A stretch of DNA of 64,000 bases from Bacillus ndiopicus (GCF_000612805.1 NZ_HG964403.1:930001-994000); one strand, 5' to 3'. Shown: positions 16,650 through 25,797, counted from the first letter of the stretch. A program made the numbers and translations. The notes: a model not told the origin generated them from the letters alone.

Positions 16650-18215
16650 ATGATCGAAGTAATTATAAGCATCTCCGCTTTGCTTGTTGGACTCATCGTT
16701 GGTGCCGCTGTTAGCTATTTCTACATGAAAAAAGTGAATGACTCAAAAATCACGGGTGCTACGCATACTGCAAGGTCTATCGTCGAAGAAGCGAAACGTG
16801 AAGCAGATGCATTGAAAAAAGAAGCGCTACTTGAAGCAAAAGATGAAACTCACAAATTTCGAAATGAAGCAGAGAATGACATTCGTGAACGTCGTTTAGA
16901 ACTTCAAAAACAAGAGAACCGTTTATTGCAAAGAGAAGAAAATCTTGATCGCAAGGATGATGCTCTCAATAAAAGAGAAGCCGGCTTAGAGCGCAAAGAA
17001 GAAGCTCTATCTGACAGACAACAGCATATTGAACAGATGGAAGGCAAAGTGGAAGAGCTCGTTACAGCGCAAAAGACAGAGCTAGAACGTATTTCTGCAT
17101 TAACGCGAGAAGAAGCGAAAGCGATTATTTTAAGCGAAGTAGAAAAGGAATTAGCGACGGACATTGCTGTAATGACGAAAGAATCAGAAACGCGTGCGAA
17201 AGAGGAATCTGATAAAAAGGCACGTGAAATTTTATCATTAGCACTACAACGCTTTGCAGCTGATCATGTAGCGGAAACAACAGTATCTGTTGTTAACTTG
17301 CCAAATGATGAAATGAAAGGTCGTATTATTGGACGAGAAGGGCGTAATATCCGTACCCTTGAAACGCTAACGGGTATCGATTTAATTATTGATGATACGC
17401 CAGAAGCTGTAATTTTATCTGGTTTTGATCCAATTCGACGTGAAACAGCTCGTCTAGCACTTGAAAAGCTTGTTCAAGATGGACGTATTCACCCAGCAAG
17501 AATTGAAGAGATGGTTGAGAAATCACGTCGTGAAGTTGATGAACAAATTCGCGAGACAGGTGAACAAACAACATTTGAGGTTGGTATTCACAATTTACAT
17601 CCAGACCTAATGAAAATCTTAGGTCGCATGAAGTATCGTACAAGTTATGGACAAAATGTTTTAAAACACTCTGTTGAAGTTGCTCACCTTGCAGGTTTAC
17701 TAGCAGCAGAGCTTGGAGAAGATGTAACACTAGCAAAACGCGCAGGACTTTTACATGATATTGGTAAGGCAATCGACCATGAAGTTGAGGGCAGCCATGT
17801 AGAAATTGGTGTAGAGCTTGCAACGAAATATAAAGAGCATCCAGTAGTTATTAACAGTATTGCTTCCCACCATGGGGATACAGAAGCTACTTCTGTTATT
17901 GCGGTACTTGTTGCTGCAGCGGATGCTTTATCAGCAGCACGTCCAGGTGCACGTAGCGAAACGCTTGAAAACTACATTCGCCGCTTAGAAAAGCTAGAAG
18001 AGATTTCGGAAAGCTACGATGGTGTTGAAAAATCATATGCTATTCAAGCTGGTCGTGAAGTACGTATTATTGTACAACCGGATAAAATCGACGATCTTAC
18101 ATCGCATCGCTTAGCCCGTGATATTCGCAAGCGTATCGAAGAAGAGCTTGATTATCCAGGACATATTAAAGTAACAGTAATTCGGGAAACACGTGCAGTA
18201 GAGTACGCGAAATAG
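16650..18215 (+). CDS. rny: ribonuclease Y
   Basis: A 521-residue membrane-bound endoribonuclease that starts bulk mRNA turnover. The N-terminal membrane helix ([20 protein letters not shown]) is followed by a long charged coiled coil to about residue 205. A KH domain comes next ([20 protein letters not shown]), then an HD domain ([20 protein letters not shown]). ATG 16650 with TTGGAGGTG upstream gives the standard length; an in-frame TTG at 16635 is part of that ribosome site. ymdB follows, as in B. subtilis. RicA, which acts with RNase Y in B. subtilis, is encoded at 27336. Confidence 0.97.
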   Translation: MIEVIISISALLVGLIVGAAVSYFYMKKVNDSKITGATHTARSIVEEAKREADALKKEALLEAKDETHKFRNEAENDIRERRLELQKQENRLLQREENLDRKDDALNKREAGLERKEEALSDRQQHIEQMEGKVEELVTAQKTELERISALTREEAKAIILSEVEKELATDIAVMTKESETRAKEESDKKAREILSLALQRFAADHVAETTVSVVNLPNDEMKGRIIGREGRNIRTLETLTGIDLIIDDTPEAVILSGFDPIRRETARLALEKLVQDGRIHPARIEEMVEKSRREVDEQIRETGEQTTFEVGIHNLHPDLMKILGRMKYRTSYGQNVLKHSVEVAHLAGLLAAELGEDVTLAKRAGLLHDIGKAIDHEVEGSHVEIGVELATKYKEHPVVINSIASHHGDTEATSVIAVLVAAADALSAARPGARSETLENYIRRLEKLEEISESYDGVEKSYAIQAGREVRIIVQPDKIDDLTSHRLARDIRKRIEEELDYPGHIKVTVIRETRAVEYAK

Positions 18216-18312
18216 CAGATTATATAAAGCGAACCCTCAGTCAATGTGGGTACTCATACTAACAGATAATTATTTCTTCATGAAAAGAGCTTTAAAAGCT
18301 CAATACAAAAAA

Positions 18313-18344
18313 GCAATTGTTCTTGCGATTACTTGTCGCAGAAG
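18313..18344 (-). repeat. degenerate copy of the 32-bp palindromic repeat unit
   Basis: Read on the minus strand, it contains CTGCGACAAGTAATCGCAAG. This is close to the CTGCGACGAGTAATCGCAG core found at 20064, 45278 and 50475. It lies between rny and its terminator. Confidence 0.55.
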
Positions 18345-18363
18345 ACATTAAAGCAGAATAAAG

Positions 18364-18404
18364 GCTGTGTTATAAGTGAAATACTTATCACACAGCTCTT
18401 TTTC
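18364..18404 (+). terminator. terminator after rny
   Basis: GCTGTGT and ATAAGT pair with ACTTAT and ACACAGC with a small internal mismatch, then TCTTTTTC follows. Confidence 0.8.
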
Positions 18405-18479
18405 ATGTAGAAGCTGTAAAAATATGTGTAGCAAAGTATTTCTTTCTTTGTTTACATTTTAGAAATGGATTGGTTAAAA

Positions 18480-19277
18480 ATGAAAATTTTATTTATTGGT
18501 GACATTGTTGGCTCAATTGGACGAGATGCAGTGGCAAAATATTTACCGCGCTTGAAAAATAAATATGAAATTGATGTTGTCATTGCAAATGGAGAAAATG
18601 CAGCAGCAGGGCGTGGTATTACACGCAATATTTATAATGAACTATTACAAATGGGTATTGATGTAATTACAATGGGTAACCATACATGGGATAATAAAGA
18701 GATTTTTGATTTTATCGATGATGTGGATTATTTAATTCGACCAGCTAATTTTTCAAAGGAAGCACCAGGTAAAGGGATAATGCAAATTACGAAAAATGAT
18801 GTTACATTATCGGTTATTAATTTACACGGACGTGTATTTTTACCGCCGCACGAAGATCCATTTGCAATGGCGGATGAGCTAGTCGCAGAGGCACGAAAAA
18901 TATCGCCGCTTATTTTTGTTGATTTTCATGCAGAAGCAACGAGCGAAAAAATTGCATTAGGATGGCATTTAGACGGAAAAGCATCAGTAGTTGTTGGTAC
19001 GCACACGCATGTGCAAACGGCGGACTCGCGTATTTACCCAAATGGTACAGCATATATTACTGATGTCGGAATGACAGGACCTTATGATGAAATTTTGGGG
19101 ATGACAAAGGAAAGCGTTATATATAAATTCCAAACAAATATGCCATCACGCTTTGAAGTACCAAAAAAAGGGCGTGAAGTGCTAAGTGCGTTCTTTGTTG
19201 AAGTTGATAACACAACAGGTAAGGCACTACGTCAAGAGCGTATTTATATTAATGAGGATTACCCATTTAAACCATAA
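18480..19277 (+). CDS. ymdB: YmdB-family metallophosphoesterase
   Basis: A 265-residue binuclear metal phosphodiesterase; the B. subtilis homologue hydrolyses 2',3'-cyclic nucleotides and affects biofilm and motility choice. Metal-site motifs are GDIVGSIGRD at the N-terminus, NGENAAAG, MGNHTWDNKE, DFHAEATSEK and GTHTHVQTAD. ATG 18480 is preferred because MKILFIGDIVG is the conserved beginning; the ATG at 18465 would add MDWLK. Neither has a strong ribosome site, so the start is uncertain. It ends in a shared terminator with the convergent gene. Confidence 0.94.
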   Translation: MKILFIGDIVGSIGRDAVAKYLPRLKNKYEIDVVIANGENAAAGRGITRNIYNELLQMGIDVITMGNHTWDNKEIFDFIDDVDYLIRPANFSKEAPGKGIMQITKNDVTLSVINLHGRVFLPPHEDPFAMADELVAEARKISPLIFVDFHAEATSEKIALGWHLDGKASVVVGTHTHVQTADSRIYPNGTAYITDVGMTGPYDEILGMTKESVIYKFQTNMPSRFEVPKKGREVLSAFFVEVDNTTGKALRQERIYINEDYPFKP

Positions 19278-19280
19278 TCA

Positions 19281-19330
19281 AAAAGGGTTAAGCTTTCCAC
19301 TCGGTTAAGAGCGGAAGCTTAACCCTTTTT
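19281..19330. terminator. bidirectional terminator between ymdB and the alpha-CTD-like gene
   Basis: AAAAGGGTTAAGCTT (19281-19295) is an exact complement of AAGCTTAACCCTTTT (19315-19329), with T-runs on both strands. The stop codon of the minus-strand gene lies in the loop, so its last codons form one arm. Confidence 0.85.
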
Positions 19331-19592
19331 CTTCTAATGCTGTGCGCATTATTGGTAAAGATGCGCGTCCAATGCCGTGTAGCTTCAAAACTTCTTTTTC
19401 TGTATATTGTGCAAGCTGCTCTATAGTTGTGATACCCTCATGTACAAGTGCATTTCTAGCTGGAGAAGATAATCTCGCTAAAAAATCCTCAGTTGGTTTA
19501 TTGTCCTTTTCGCATTTTGGGCAAGTATTACAATCGCTACTTTTATAATAGCGATGTCCTTTCTCACAAATTCTTAATGTTTTTTGTGTCAA
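19305..19592 (-). CDS. stand-alone RNA polymerase alpha C-terminal-domain-like protein with zinc ribbon
   Basis: A 95-residue protein. Residues 9-26 hold four cysteines and a histidine (ICEKGH, then C-x2-C-x2-C), suggesting a zinc knuckle. From about residue 36 the sequence follows the alpha-subunit C-terminal helix-hairpin-helix domain: LSSPARNALVHEGITTIEQL, then LKLHGIGRASL. Aligned by eye with LSVRSxNCLK of true alpha subunits, the DNA-contacting arginine is a proline. The start is TTG with GAAGGTG upstream. It stands alone, convergent to ymdB and divergent from spoVS. Its role is unknown; binding DNA, RNA polymerase or another protein are all possible. Confidence 0.75.
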   Translation of the reverse strand: MTQKTLRICEKGHRYYKSSDCNTCPKCEKDNKPTEDFLARLSSPARNALVHEGITTIEQLAQYTEKEVLKLHGIGRASLPIMRTALEEKGLSFRS

Positions 19593-19641
19593 AGCTTTTC
19601 ACCTTCCTTATATAAAAATATACAGTAAATTCATTCTATTT

Positions 19642-19671
19642 GTCATGTTCCATTTGGTTCAAGCATACAAT
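19642..19671 (+). promoter_or_regulatory. possible sigma-E promoter for spoVS
   Basis: GTCATGTT (19642-19649), a 14-bp gap and CATACAAT (19664-19671) resemble the mother-cell sigma-E pattern. It lies about 60 bp before the spoVS start. Confidence 0.4.
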
Positions 19672-19729
19672 GACCTACAGACAATAAATAAAAAGTTGTC
19701 TCGATCATGCAAAATGGGGAGGAATAGTT

Positions 19730-19996
19730 GTGGATTCATTAAAAGTATCATCTCGCTCAAATCCAAATTCTGTTGCAGGTGCATTGGTTGCCGTCATTCG
19801 AGAGCAAGGCTTTGTGGAAATGCAAGCAGTGGGAGCGGGAGCACTCAACCAGGCCGTAAAAGCTGTTGCAATAGCTAGGGGCTTTGTAGCACCAAGCGGT
19901 ACTGATTTAATTTGCGCACCAGCATTTGCAGATATTACGATTGCAGGGGAAGATCGAACAGCACTTAAATTAGTTGTAGAGAAAAGAAACCGATAA
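19730..19996 (+). CDS. spoVS: stage V sporulation protein S
   Basis: An 88-residue, highly conserved Alba-like protein needed for late sporulation in B. subtilis and also present in non-sporulating relatives. The core LKVSSRSNPNSVAGAL and GAGALNQAVKAVAIARGFVA are nearly invariant in the family. The start is GTG with GGGGAGG 8 nt upstream. It is monocistronic, with its own terminator. It keeps the B. subtilis place after ymdB, although other genes have been inserted on both sides. Confidence 0.96.
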   Translation: MDSLKVSSRSNPNSVAGALVAVIREQGFVEMQAVGAGALNQAVKAVAIARGFVAPSGTDLICAPAFADITIAGEDRTALKLVVEKRNR

Positions 19997-20001
19997 TGTA
20001 C

Positions 20002-20047
20002 AAAGCCATCAATTTAGTGAAAGCTAATTTGATGGCTTTTTTATTTT
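20002..20047 (+). terminator. terminator of spoVS
   Basis: AAAGCCATCAA pairs with TTTGATGGCTTT through an inner TAG/CTA pair and is followed by TTATTTTG. Confidence 0.8.
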
Positions 20048-20222
20048 GATTTAGCAATGGTAACTGCGACGAGTAACCGCAGGAGCAATAACTAACTGCG
20101 ACGAGTAACCGCAGGAGCAATAACTAACTGCGACGAGTAACCGCAGGAGCAAATGTCTTTTGTACTGAAAGCAATGTGTCAGGTACAGAGAACTTCCACC
20201 TTAATAGAGGATGGAAAAATGC
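20046..20222 (+). repeat. dispersed repeat element with three 32-bp tandem units
   Basis: The left end TTGATTTAGCAA is followed by three units at 20064, 20096 and 20128 with an exact 32-bp period. Each unit holds the hairpin CTGCGACGAGTAACCGCAG. A tail with GTAC...GTAC, ACAGAG and CTTCCACC follows. The same order of parts recurs at 45258 and 50457. The unit is too short, and its spacers too similar, to be CRISPR. Confidence 0.75.
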
Positions 20223-20300
20223 TTATTTTCTATGATTCAGCATGATTTAATGTACTTTGATAAAATTAGTATCATGAAGCATAAAGAAAGGGAGATGCTA

Positions 20301-20693
20301 ATGAATACATCATTTTTAATCATTGTTAATCCAATAATTGCAATTTTAGTTAGCTTGCTTTTTTATTTTACACTTGGCAATATTTATGACATACCGATGC
20401 AAGAAACTGCAGCAATACATATTGGGTTAGTATTATTTTTTATCTTAGTAGTCCCTTGTTATTTATTAACTATTGTATTTTGGCATTTTCAGAAAAAAAG
20501 ATTTGCTACCTATTCAGTTGCCGTTAATATTTTAATTGGTCTTTGTATGACCTACTACTTAATTAACGTACATTTTTTTAGAATACACTTTCCTTTAGAA
20601 ATGGTAATCCTCTTAATTATCAGCTTTGTACCTGTTAGCCTTATTAGTTTATACGGTGTATTTGGAATATATCGCAAAGTAATCAATTATTAG
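20301..20693 (+). CDS. small membrane protein of unknown function
   Basis: A 130-residue protein with four hydrophobic segments (MNTSFLIIVNPIIAILVSLLF, GLVLFFILVVPCYLLTIVFW, YSVAVNILIGLCMTYYLI and LEMVILLIISFVPVSLISLY). I do not recognise the family. ATG 20301 has AAAGGGAG 6 nt upstream; in-frame starts further up fall in the tail of the repeat element. It lies alone between spoVS and korA, an insertion relative to B. subtilis. Confidence 0.6.
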   Translation: MNTSFLIIVNPIIAILVSLLFYFTLGNIYDIPMQETAAIHIGLVLFFILVVPCYLLTIVFWHFQKKRFATYSVAVNILIGLCMTYYLINVHFFRIHFPLEMVILLIISFVPVSLISLYGVFGIYRKVINY

Positions 20694-20891
20694 ATTTAAG
20701 CAGTGGAATATTAAATATAGTATCTTATTTCCAGTTATAATTAACAAAACCTATCTAAAAACTCGACTTTTTTTCCGCCAAAGGACTGAATTTTTGTAGA
20801 ATTACATATTAACAATAGTACAGACACCACGTTCGTGTTAAACTAATGTAGGAAATTCATATATAAAAACGCAAGTTAAGGAGATGTTTAT

Positions 20892-22625
20892 ATGTTACAT
20901 CAGCTTTCATGGAAAGTCGGTGGGCAACAAGGGGAAGGTATTGAAAGTACTGGTGAAATTTTCGCAACTGCGATGAACCGTTTAGGCTATCACTTATACG
21001 GTTACCGTCATTTCTCTTCTCGTATTAAAGGTGGCCATACGAATAATAAAATTACAGTACGTCCAACACAAGTTCGCTCGATTGCGGACGATTTAGATAT
21101 TTTAGTCGCATTCGATCAAGAAACGATCGATGTCAATTACAAAGAGCTTACAGCATCAAGTATTATTTTAGCTGATGCTCGCTTTGAGCCAGCAAGCCCC
21201 GAAGGTTGTACAGCGCCATTATTTGCAGTACCATTTACAGAAATCGCAACAGAGCTAGGTACATCATTAATGAAAAACATGGTAGCAATTGGTGCAACAG
21301 CGGCGTTATTAAATTTAGAGGAAACAGTATTCCAAAGCGTGGTAGAAGAAATCTTTGGGCGCAAAGGTGAGGAAGTTGTAGCTAAAAATATTGAAGCGAT
21401 TCAAAAAGGTCGTGAAGCAATTGCTGAACAAATTGGGGATCGTGTTGGCGAGTGGGCTTTAGCACCTGCAGATGGTCAACGTCGCTTATTTATGATTGGT
21501 AACGATGCAATCGCACTTGGAGCAATTGCTGCGGGCTCTCGCTTTATGGCAGCATATCCTATTACACCAGCATCTGAAATTATGGAATATATGATTAAAA
21601 AGCTACCGTTAGTTGGCGGTGCAGTTATTCAAACAGAAGATGAAATTGCCGCAGCAACGATGGCAATTGGCGCGAACTATGGTGGTGTACGTTCATTCAC
21701 AGCTTCTGCTGGACCAGGTCTTTCGTTAATGGTTGAAGCAATTGGTTTATCAGGTATGACAGAGCAGCCGCTTGTTATTATTGATACACAGCGTGGAGGC
21801 CCTTCAACTGGCTTACCGACGAAGCAGGAGCAATCAGACTTAATGGCAATGTTATACGGCACGCACGGTGAAATTCCAAAAGTAGTGATTGCACCATCAA
21901 CAATGGAAGAAGCGTTTTTCGATACAATTCAAGCATTTAATATTGCAGAGCAGTTACAGCTGCCTGTTATTTTAATGACAGATTTACAGCTATCATTAGG
22001 TAAGCAAACAGTGGCACCATTTGACTACAGCAAAATTGAAATTAAGCGTGGGAAAATTGTTGAAGCATTAGAGGATGAGGAATCGAAGGATTACTTCAAG
22101 CGCTATGAAAATACAGAGGATGGCATTTCGCCGCGTATTTTACCAGGGACAAAGGGCGGCATTCACCATGTAACAGGTGTCGAGCACGATGAAACAGGGA
22201 AGCCATCTGAAGCGACTGGTAACCGCCGTACACAAATGGATAAGCGTATGCGCAAGCTAAATTATTTACAATTTGATACACCGATTTATGTCAATGCACC
22301 GCATGAGGAAGCTGATGTGCTTCTTGTAGGTTTTAATTCAACACGTGGCGCAATTGAGGAAGTACAAGAAACGTTAAACGCAGAAGGTATTAAAACGAAT
22401 CATGCACATGTTCGTTTATTATTCCCATTCCCAGCAGAGGAAATGGCGAAATTAGCTGATAAGGCGAAAAAAATTATTGTTGTAGAAAACAATTCAACTG
22501 GTCAGCTTGCAAATATTATGAAAATGAATATTGGCGTACATGCAAAAACAACAAATGTTTTAAAATATGATGGTACACCATTTTTACCACGTGAGCTAAC
22601 AAACTTAGTAAAGGAGAAGATTTAA
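20892..22625 (+). CDS. korA: 2-oxoacid:acceptor oxidoreductase, fused gamma-alpha subunit
   Basis: A 577-residue subunit. The first 190 or so residues are the gamma (POR) domain (KVGGQQGEGIESTGE); the rest is the alpha pyrimidine-binding domain (AAYPITPASEIMEYM, SASAGPGLSLM). With the beta subunit it should oxidise 2-oxoglutarate or a related 2-oxoacid to the acyl-CoA and reduce ferredoxin. The Kor naming follows common usage in Bacillales; the substrate is not proven. AAGGAG precedes the ATG, and the beta gene starts 2 bp after its stop. Confidence 0.9.
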   Translation: MLHQLSWKVGGQQGEGIESTGEIFATAMNRLGYHLYGYRHFSSRIKGGHTNNKITVRPTQVRSIADDLDILVAFDQETIDVNYKELTASSIILADARFEPASPEGCTAPLFAVPFTEIATELGTSLMKNMVAIGATAALLNLEETVFQSVVEEIFGRKGEEVVAKNIEAIQKGREAIAEQIGDRVGEWALAPADGQRRLFMIGNDAIALGAIAAGSRFMAAYPITPASEIMEYMIKKLPLVGGAVIQTEDEIAAATMAIGANYGGVRSFTASAGPGLSLMVEAIGLSGMTEQPLVIIDTQRGGPSTGLPTKQEQSDLMAMLYGTHGEIPKVVIAPSTMEEAFFDTIQAFNIAEQLQLPVILMTDLQLSLGKQTVAPFDYSKIEIKRGKIVEALEDEESKDYFKRYENTEDGISPRILPGTKGGIHHVTGVEHDETGKPSEATGNRRTQMDKRMRKLNYLQFDTPIYVNAPHEEADVLLVGFNSTRGAIEEVQETLNAEGIKTNHAHVRLLFPFPAEEMAKLADKAKKIIVVENNSTGQLANIMKMNIGVHAKTTNVLKYDGTPFLPRELTNLVKEKI

Positions 22626-22627
22626 TC

Positions 22628-23494
22628 ATGGCAACATTTAAAGATTTTCGTAATGCTGTGAAGCCTAACTGGTGTCCGGGCTGTGGTGACTTCTCAGTAC
22701 AAGCAGCGATTCAACGCGCGGCTGCAAATGTAGGCTATGAGCCACATGAATTAGCAGTTATCTCTGGTATTGGTTGCTCCGGGCGTATTTCGGGCTATAT
22801 TAATTCATATGGTTTCCATGGCATTCATGGGCGTGCTTTGCCAATTGCACAAGGCTTGAAAATGGCTAACAAGGATTTAAAGGTTATCGCATCAGGTGGT
22901 GACGGTGACGGCTTTGCAATTGGTATGGGACATACAATTCATGCGATTCGCCGTAATATTGATATTACGTATATCGTTATGGATAACCAAATTTACGGTT
23001 TAACGAAAGGGCAAACATCACCGCGTTCTGCCGCTGGATTTGTGACGAAGTCTACGCCAGGCGGAGCGATTGAGCCATCATTAAAGCCACTAGAAGTCGC
23101 GTTAACAAGCGGTGCGACATTCGTAGCACAAGGCTTCTCAACTGATATTAAAGAACTAACAGCATTAATTGAAGCAGGCTTAAATCATAAAGGCTTCTCT
23201 TTTATTAACGTTTTTTCACCATGTGTAACGTATAATAAGGTGAACACATATGATTGGTTTAAAGAAAACTTAACAAAACTTTCTGATGTTGAAGGTTATG
23301 ACCACACAGACCGTTCATTAGCAATGCAGACTGTTATGGAAAAAGAAGGACTTGTAACAGGTATCATTTACCATAATCAAGAAACAACTTCTTATCAAGA
23401 AAAAGTAACAGGCTATTCAGAGCTACCATTAACGGATATCGATATTAGCTTATCAGAAGAACAATTTGACCAACTAGTAAAAGAATTTATGTAA
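22628..23494 (+). CDS. korB: 2-oxoacid:acceptor oxidoreductase, beta subunit
   Basis: A 288-residue thiamine-diphosphate subunit. WCPGCGDF near residue 16 is the beginning of the family, and SGGDGDGFAIGMGH with MDNQIYG forms the TPP/magnesium motif. A conserved GIGCSGRISGYINSYGFHG is also present. It is translationally linked to korA and ends in a strong terminator. No ferredoxin-like delta subunit is seen, as in the two-subunit enzymes. Confidence 0.92.
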   Translation: MATFKDFRNAVKPNWCPGCGDFSVQAAIQRAAANVGYEPHELAVISGIGCSGRISGYINSYGFHGIHGRALPIAQGLKMANKDLKVIASGGDGDGFAIGMGHTIHAIRRNIDITYIVMDNQIYGLTKGQTSPRSAAGFVTKSTPGGAIEPSLKPLEVALTSGATFVAQGFSTDIKELTALIEAGLNHKGFSFINVFSPCVTYNKVNTYDWFKENLTKLSDVEGYDHTDRSLAMQTVMEKEGLVTGIIYHNQETTSYQEKVTGYSELPLTDIDISLSEEQFDQLVKEFM

Positions 23495-23500
23495 TAAGAG

Positions 23501-23546
23501 AAAGCTGTAAGAGAAAATAAATTTCTCTTGCAGCTTTTTATTTTTT
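23501..23546 (+). terminator. terminator of korAB
   Basis: AAAGCTGTAAGAGAAA pairs with TTTCTCTTGCAGCTTT (one G-T pair) and is followed by TTATTTTTT. Confidence 0.85.
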
Positions 23547-23647
23547 AGCAACAATAGTACTATAACAAAAACTTAACATTCTCTTTACATCTTATTTATA
23601 CAGTTCCTATATGCTTATTTTAGATAGTAAAAAAGGAGCATATAAAA

Positions 23648-25168
23648 ATGAAGTATGTTAAAGTGAAGGACAAGCTGATGTTATTAATGCTTGTTTGCGT
23701 TGTTTCAAATATTATTATTGCTATTTTTTGTATCGATTATTTGCGGAAAATGGAATGGCATGCACAGCAAGTATATGAGCAAAAGGTACAAGGAATGTAT
23801 GTGCTAAAGTCGGCAGAAGCACTAACCGCAGCAGGTAAAATAAAGGAAGCGCAAGCATTAATTAATGAGGCCCCTTATTTAGCATTTGATTCGAAAATGG
23901 ATTTTTACTTAAAACAATTAAAAACAGAAATAGATGAAGCCTATGTGCAAGAGATGATTGATTATGTGCTTACACGTACAGAACAGCAAATAATCAATTA
24001 TGAAAAGGATATAAAAAGAGGCTATTTCGTTATTATATTTATTTCGCTCATGATGGTAGTGCTTGTGCTTATTTTAAGCTATACTGCCTCAAGGTCTGTA
24101 CGTAAGCCGACAAGACAATTAAAATACTTATTAAAGCGTGCAGAGCAAGGCGATTTTACGCAAAAAGCAGTATATACATCGCATGATGAGCTTGGGGAGC
24201 TACTGCTTTGCTATAATCATATGGTTGAGGAAGTAAAGGGCTTATTAGAAGTGGTTAATAATAGTGCAAGCTCTGTAGGGGAAGCAAATGAGAGTATTCG
24301 TGCAAGCTCGCAAACAATGACGGAATCTGCACAGCAAATGTCAAAAAATACAGATGGCATTACACGCAGTATTATTGAATCAACAACACATTTAACATCA
24401 AATACAGCGATGATTCAAGAGGTAGCAAGCAATATTGTAATCATTACAAATCGAGTGCAGACAATGAAGGAAAATATTGCTGAAACGGTTAAGCAAGCAA
24501 AGCAGGGAGAGCAAGAAATCGCTGTGAATATGTCGCAAATGCAAGTAATTGAACAAGCGATGATTGAGACAAATGCGAAAATGCATAAGCTAGAGCTACA
24601 ATCACAGGAAATTTCACAGGCTGTTGATATTATTCAGGCAATCGCTAATAACACGAGTTTGCTTGCACTGAATGCAGCTATAGAGGCAGCCCGTGCAGGA
24701 GAAGAGGGAAAAGGTTTCTCAGTTGTTGCAAATGAAGTGAAAAAGCTAGCACAGCAATCACTTGACTCAACAAAAACAATTACAGCAATCGTTAAAACGA
24801 TACAGGAAGACACACAAGCTGCTGTGGGAATGATGGAAGTAGCAAATGAAGCAGTCCATTCAGGTATCCAAGTAACAACTCGCACTGCAGATAACTTCCG
24901 AGCAATCGCAGCACGTATCGAGCATGTTGAGCCACACATCGCGGATGTATCAATAACTATCGAAAAAATGTCACAATATGCACAAAACGTGGCAGATCAA
25001 TCAAGAGAGCTAACACAAATATCTGAGGAAAATAGCACCCAAGTTGAACAAATTGCACAACAAACAGCACAGCAATTAAAAATAACGACAAATATGCATG
25101 AGCAAATCGGGCAGATTTCCAAAAATACACGCTCCTTAGCGCATGCACTTAATAAATTCATTGTATAA
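23648..25168 (+). CDS. methyl-accepting chemotaxis protein
   Basis: A 506-residue membrane chemoreceptor. The first membrane helix is near residues 8-30 and the second near 120-145 ([18 protein letters not shown]). The extracellular sensor between them is short, about 90 residues. A HAMP linker and a long signalling coiled coil follow. The conserved hairpin tip reads [20 protein letters not shown]. It should signal to CheA/CheW, which are not in this window. The ligand is unknown. AAAGGAGC precedes the ATG. Confidence 0.92.
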   Translation: MKYVKVKDKLMLLMLVCVVSNIIIAIFCIDYLRKMEWHAQQVYEQKVQGMYVLKSAEALTAAGKIKEAQALINEAPYLAFDSKMDFYLKQLKTEIDEAYVQEMIDYVLTRTEQQIINYEKDIKRGYFVIIFISLMMVVLVLILSYTASRSVRKPTRQLKYLLKRAEQGDFTQKAVYTSHDELGELLLCYNHMVEEVKGLLEVVNNSASSVGEANESIRASSQTMTESAQQMSKNTDGITRSIIESTTHLTSNTAMIQEVASNIVIITNRVQTMKENIAETVKQAKQGEQEIAVNMSQMQVIEQAMIETNAKMHKLELQSQEISQAVDIIQAIANNTSLLALNAAIEAARAGEEGKGFSVVANEVKKLAQQSLDSTKTITAIVKTIQEDTQAAVGMMEVANEAVHSGIQVTTRTADNFRAIAARIEHVEPHIADVSITIEKMSQYAQNVADQSRELTQISEENSTQVEQIAQQTAQQLKITTNMHEQIGQISKNTRSLAHALNKFIV

Positions 25169-25200
25169 TGAAGGGACAGCAATGAATTGAGGTGTTTGAA

Positions 25201-25554
25201 TTGACGAACGTCATAGATTTTATTACAAGGCGCGAGCAAAAGGAATTCAGCAAATTAAAGCGTTCAGTGGAAGGTAGCTATTATAAAGCTGAAGAATTGC
25301 AGCGTCTCGTCAATGAGCAGCAGCTACAAGTCAAGGACCACACGCTATTTTTAGGCTTTTTACTCTACTTACAGGAGCGCGATATCGACGCCTTAACGAT
25401 TTTTAAGGATTCCTTTTCGATGCCACGCTATAAATTTGAGCATCAATACAATATGAAATGGTGGTCAGTTGCACAACTAGGCTTCACTTTTTTAGCCATT
25501 TTAAAGGATAATGAACCAGAGGAATATGAGCGTTTTTTTGATAATGTGGAATAA
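25201..25554 (+). CDS. conserved-looking protein of unknown function
   Basis: A 117-residue soluble protein, rich in charged residues in its first half and with aromatic residues in KMWW-like context near residue 95. I do not recognise a family. TTG 25201 has GAGGTG 7 nt upstream; a GTG at 25192 lies inside that ribosome site. It follows the chemoreceptor by 32 bp and may be co-transcribed. Its last codons (Asn-Val-Glu-stop) are the first copy of a 21-bp tandem repeat that continues downstream. Confidence 0.7.
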   Translation: MTNVIDFITRREQKEFSKLKRSVEGSYYKAEELQRLVNEQQLQVKDHTLFLGFLLYLQERDIDALTIFKDSFSMPRYKFEHQYNMKWWSVAQLGFTFLAILKDNEPEEYERFFDNVE

Positions 25555-25623
25555 ACTCCTCGCAATGTGGAATAAAAGCTCAAAAACATGGAATAAATTA
25601 CTCAAAACATGGAATAAATTATT
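25544..25623 (+). repeat. 21-bp tandem repeat, four units, overlapping a stop codon
   Basis: TGGAATAAA occurs at 25547, 25568, 25589 and 25610, an exact 21-bp period. Units 1 and 2 share AATGTGGAATAAA, and units 3 and 4 share ACATGGAATAAATTA. The first copy contains the stop codon of the preceding gene. Confidence 0.75.
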
Positions 25624-25627
25624 TATG

Positions 25628-25663
25628 CAAAAGTAGGTGGTAGAATATTACTACCTACTTTTG
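25628..25663. terminator. hairpin after the 21-bp repeats
   Basis: CAAAAGTAGGT and GTA pair with TAC and ACCTACTTTTG. This is a long, nearly perfect stem with a T-rich right arm, probably the terminator of the chemoreceptor unit. Confidence 0.65.
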
Positions 25664-25797
25664 TAATTAATCTAAAAAATTCACACAAAGTCCTTAACAA
25701 TTGAAGCTTGAATAGTGTTCTTTCTTTGGAAATTCGTTATAATAGTTTAATGGATATTCGTATGCACGAAATCAACTGAAAGGAGTATATGAGCTCG

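Noticed and set aside
19645..19878. Alternate-frame open reading overlapping spoVS
   Set aside because: It overlaps the conserved spoVS frame and its peptide (Cys, Ser and Gly rich) resembles nothing; no ribosome site.
20064..20150. CRISPR-like array
   Set aside because: The period is 32 bp in total, so there are no distinct spacers of normal size; only three units and no cas genes are present, and the same unit recurs elsewhere with a conserved tail.
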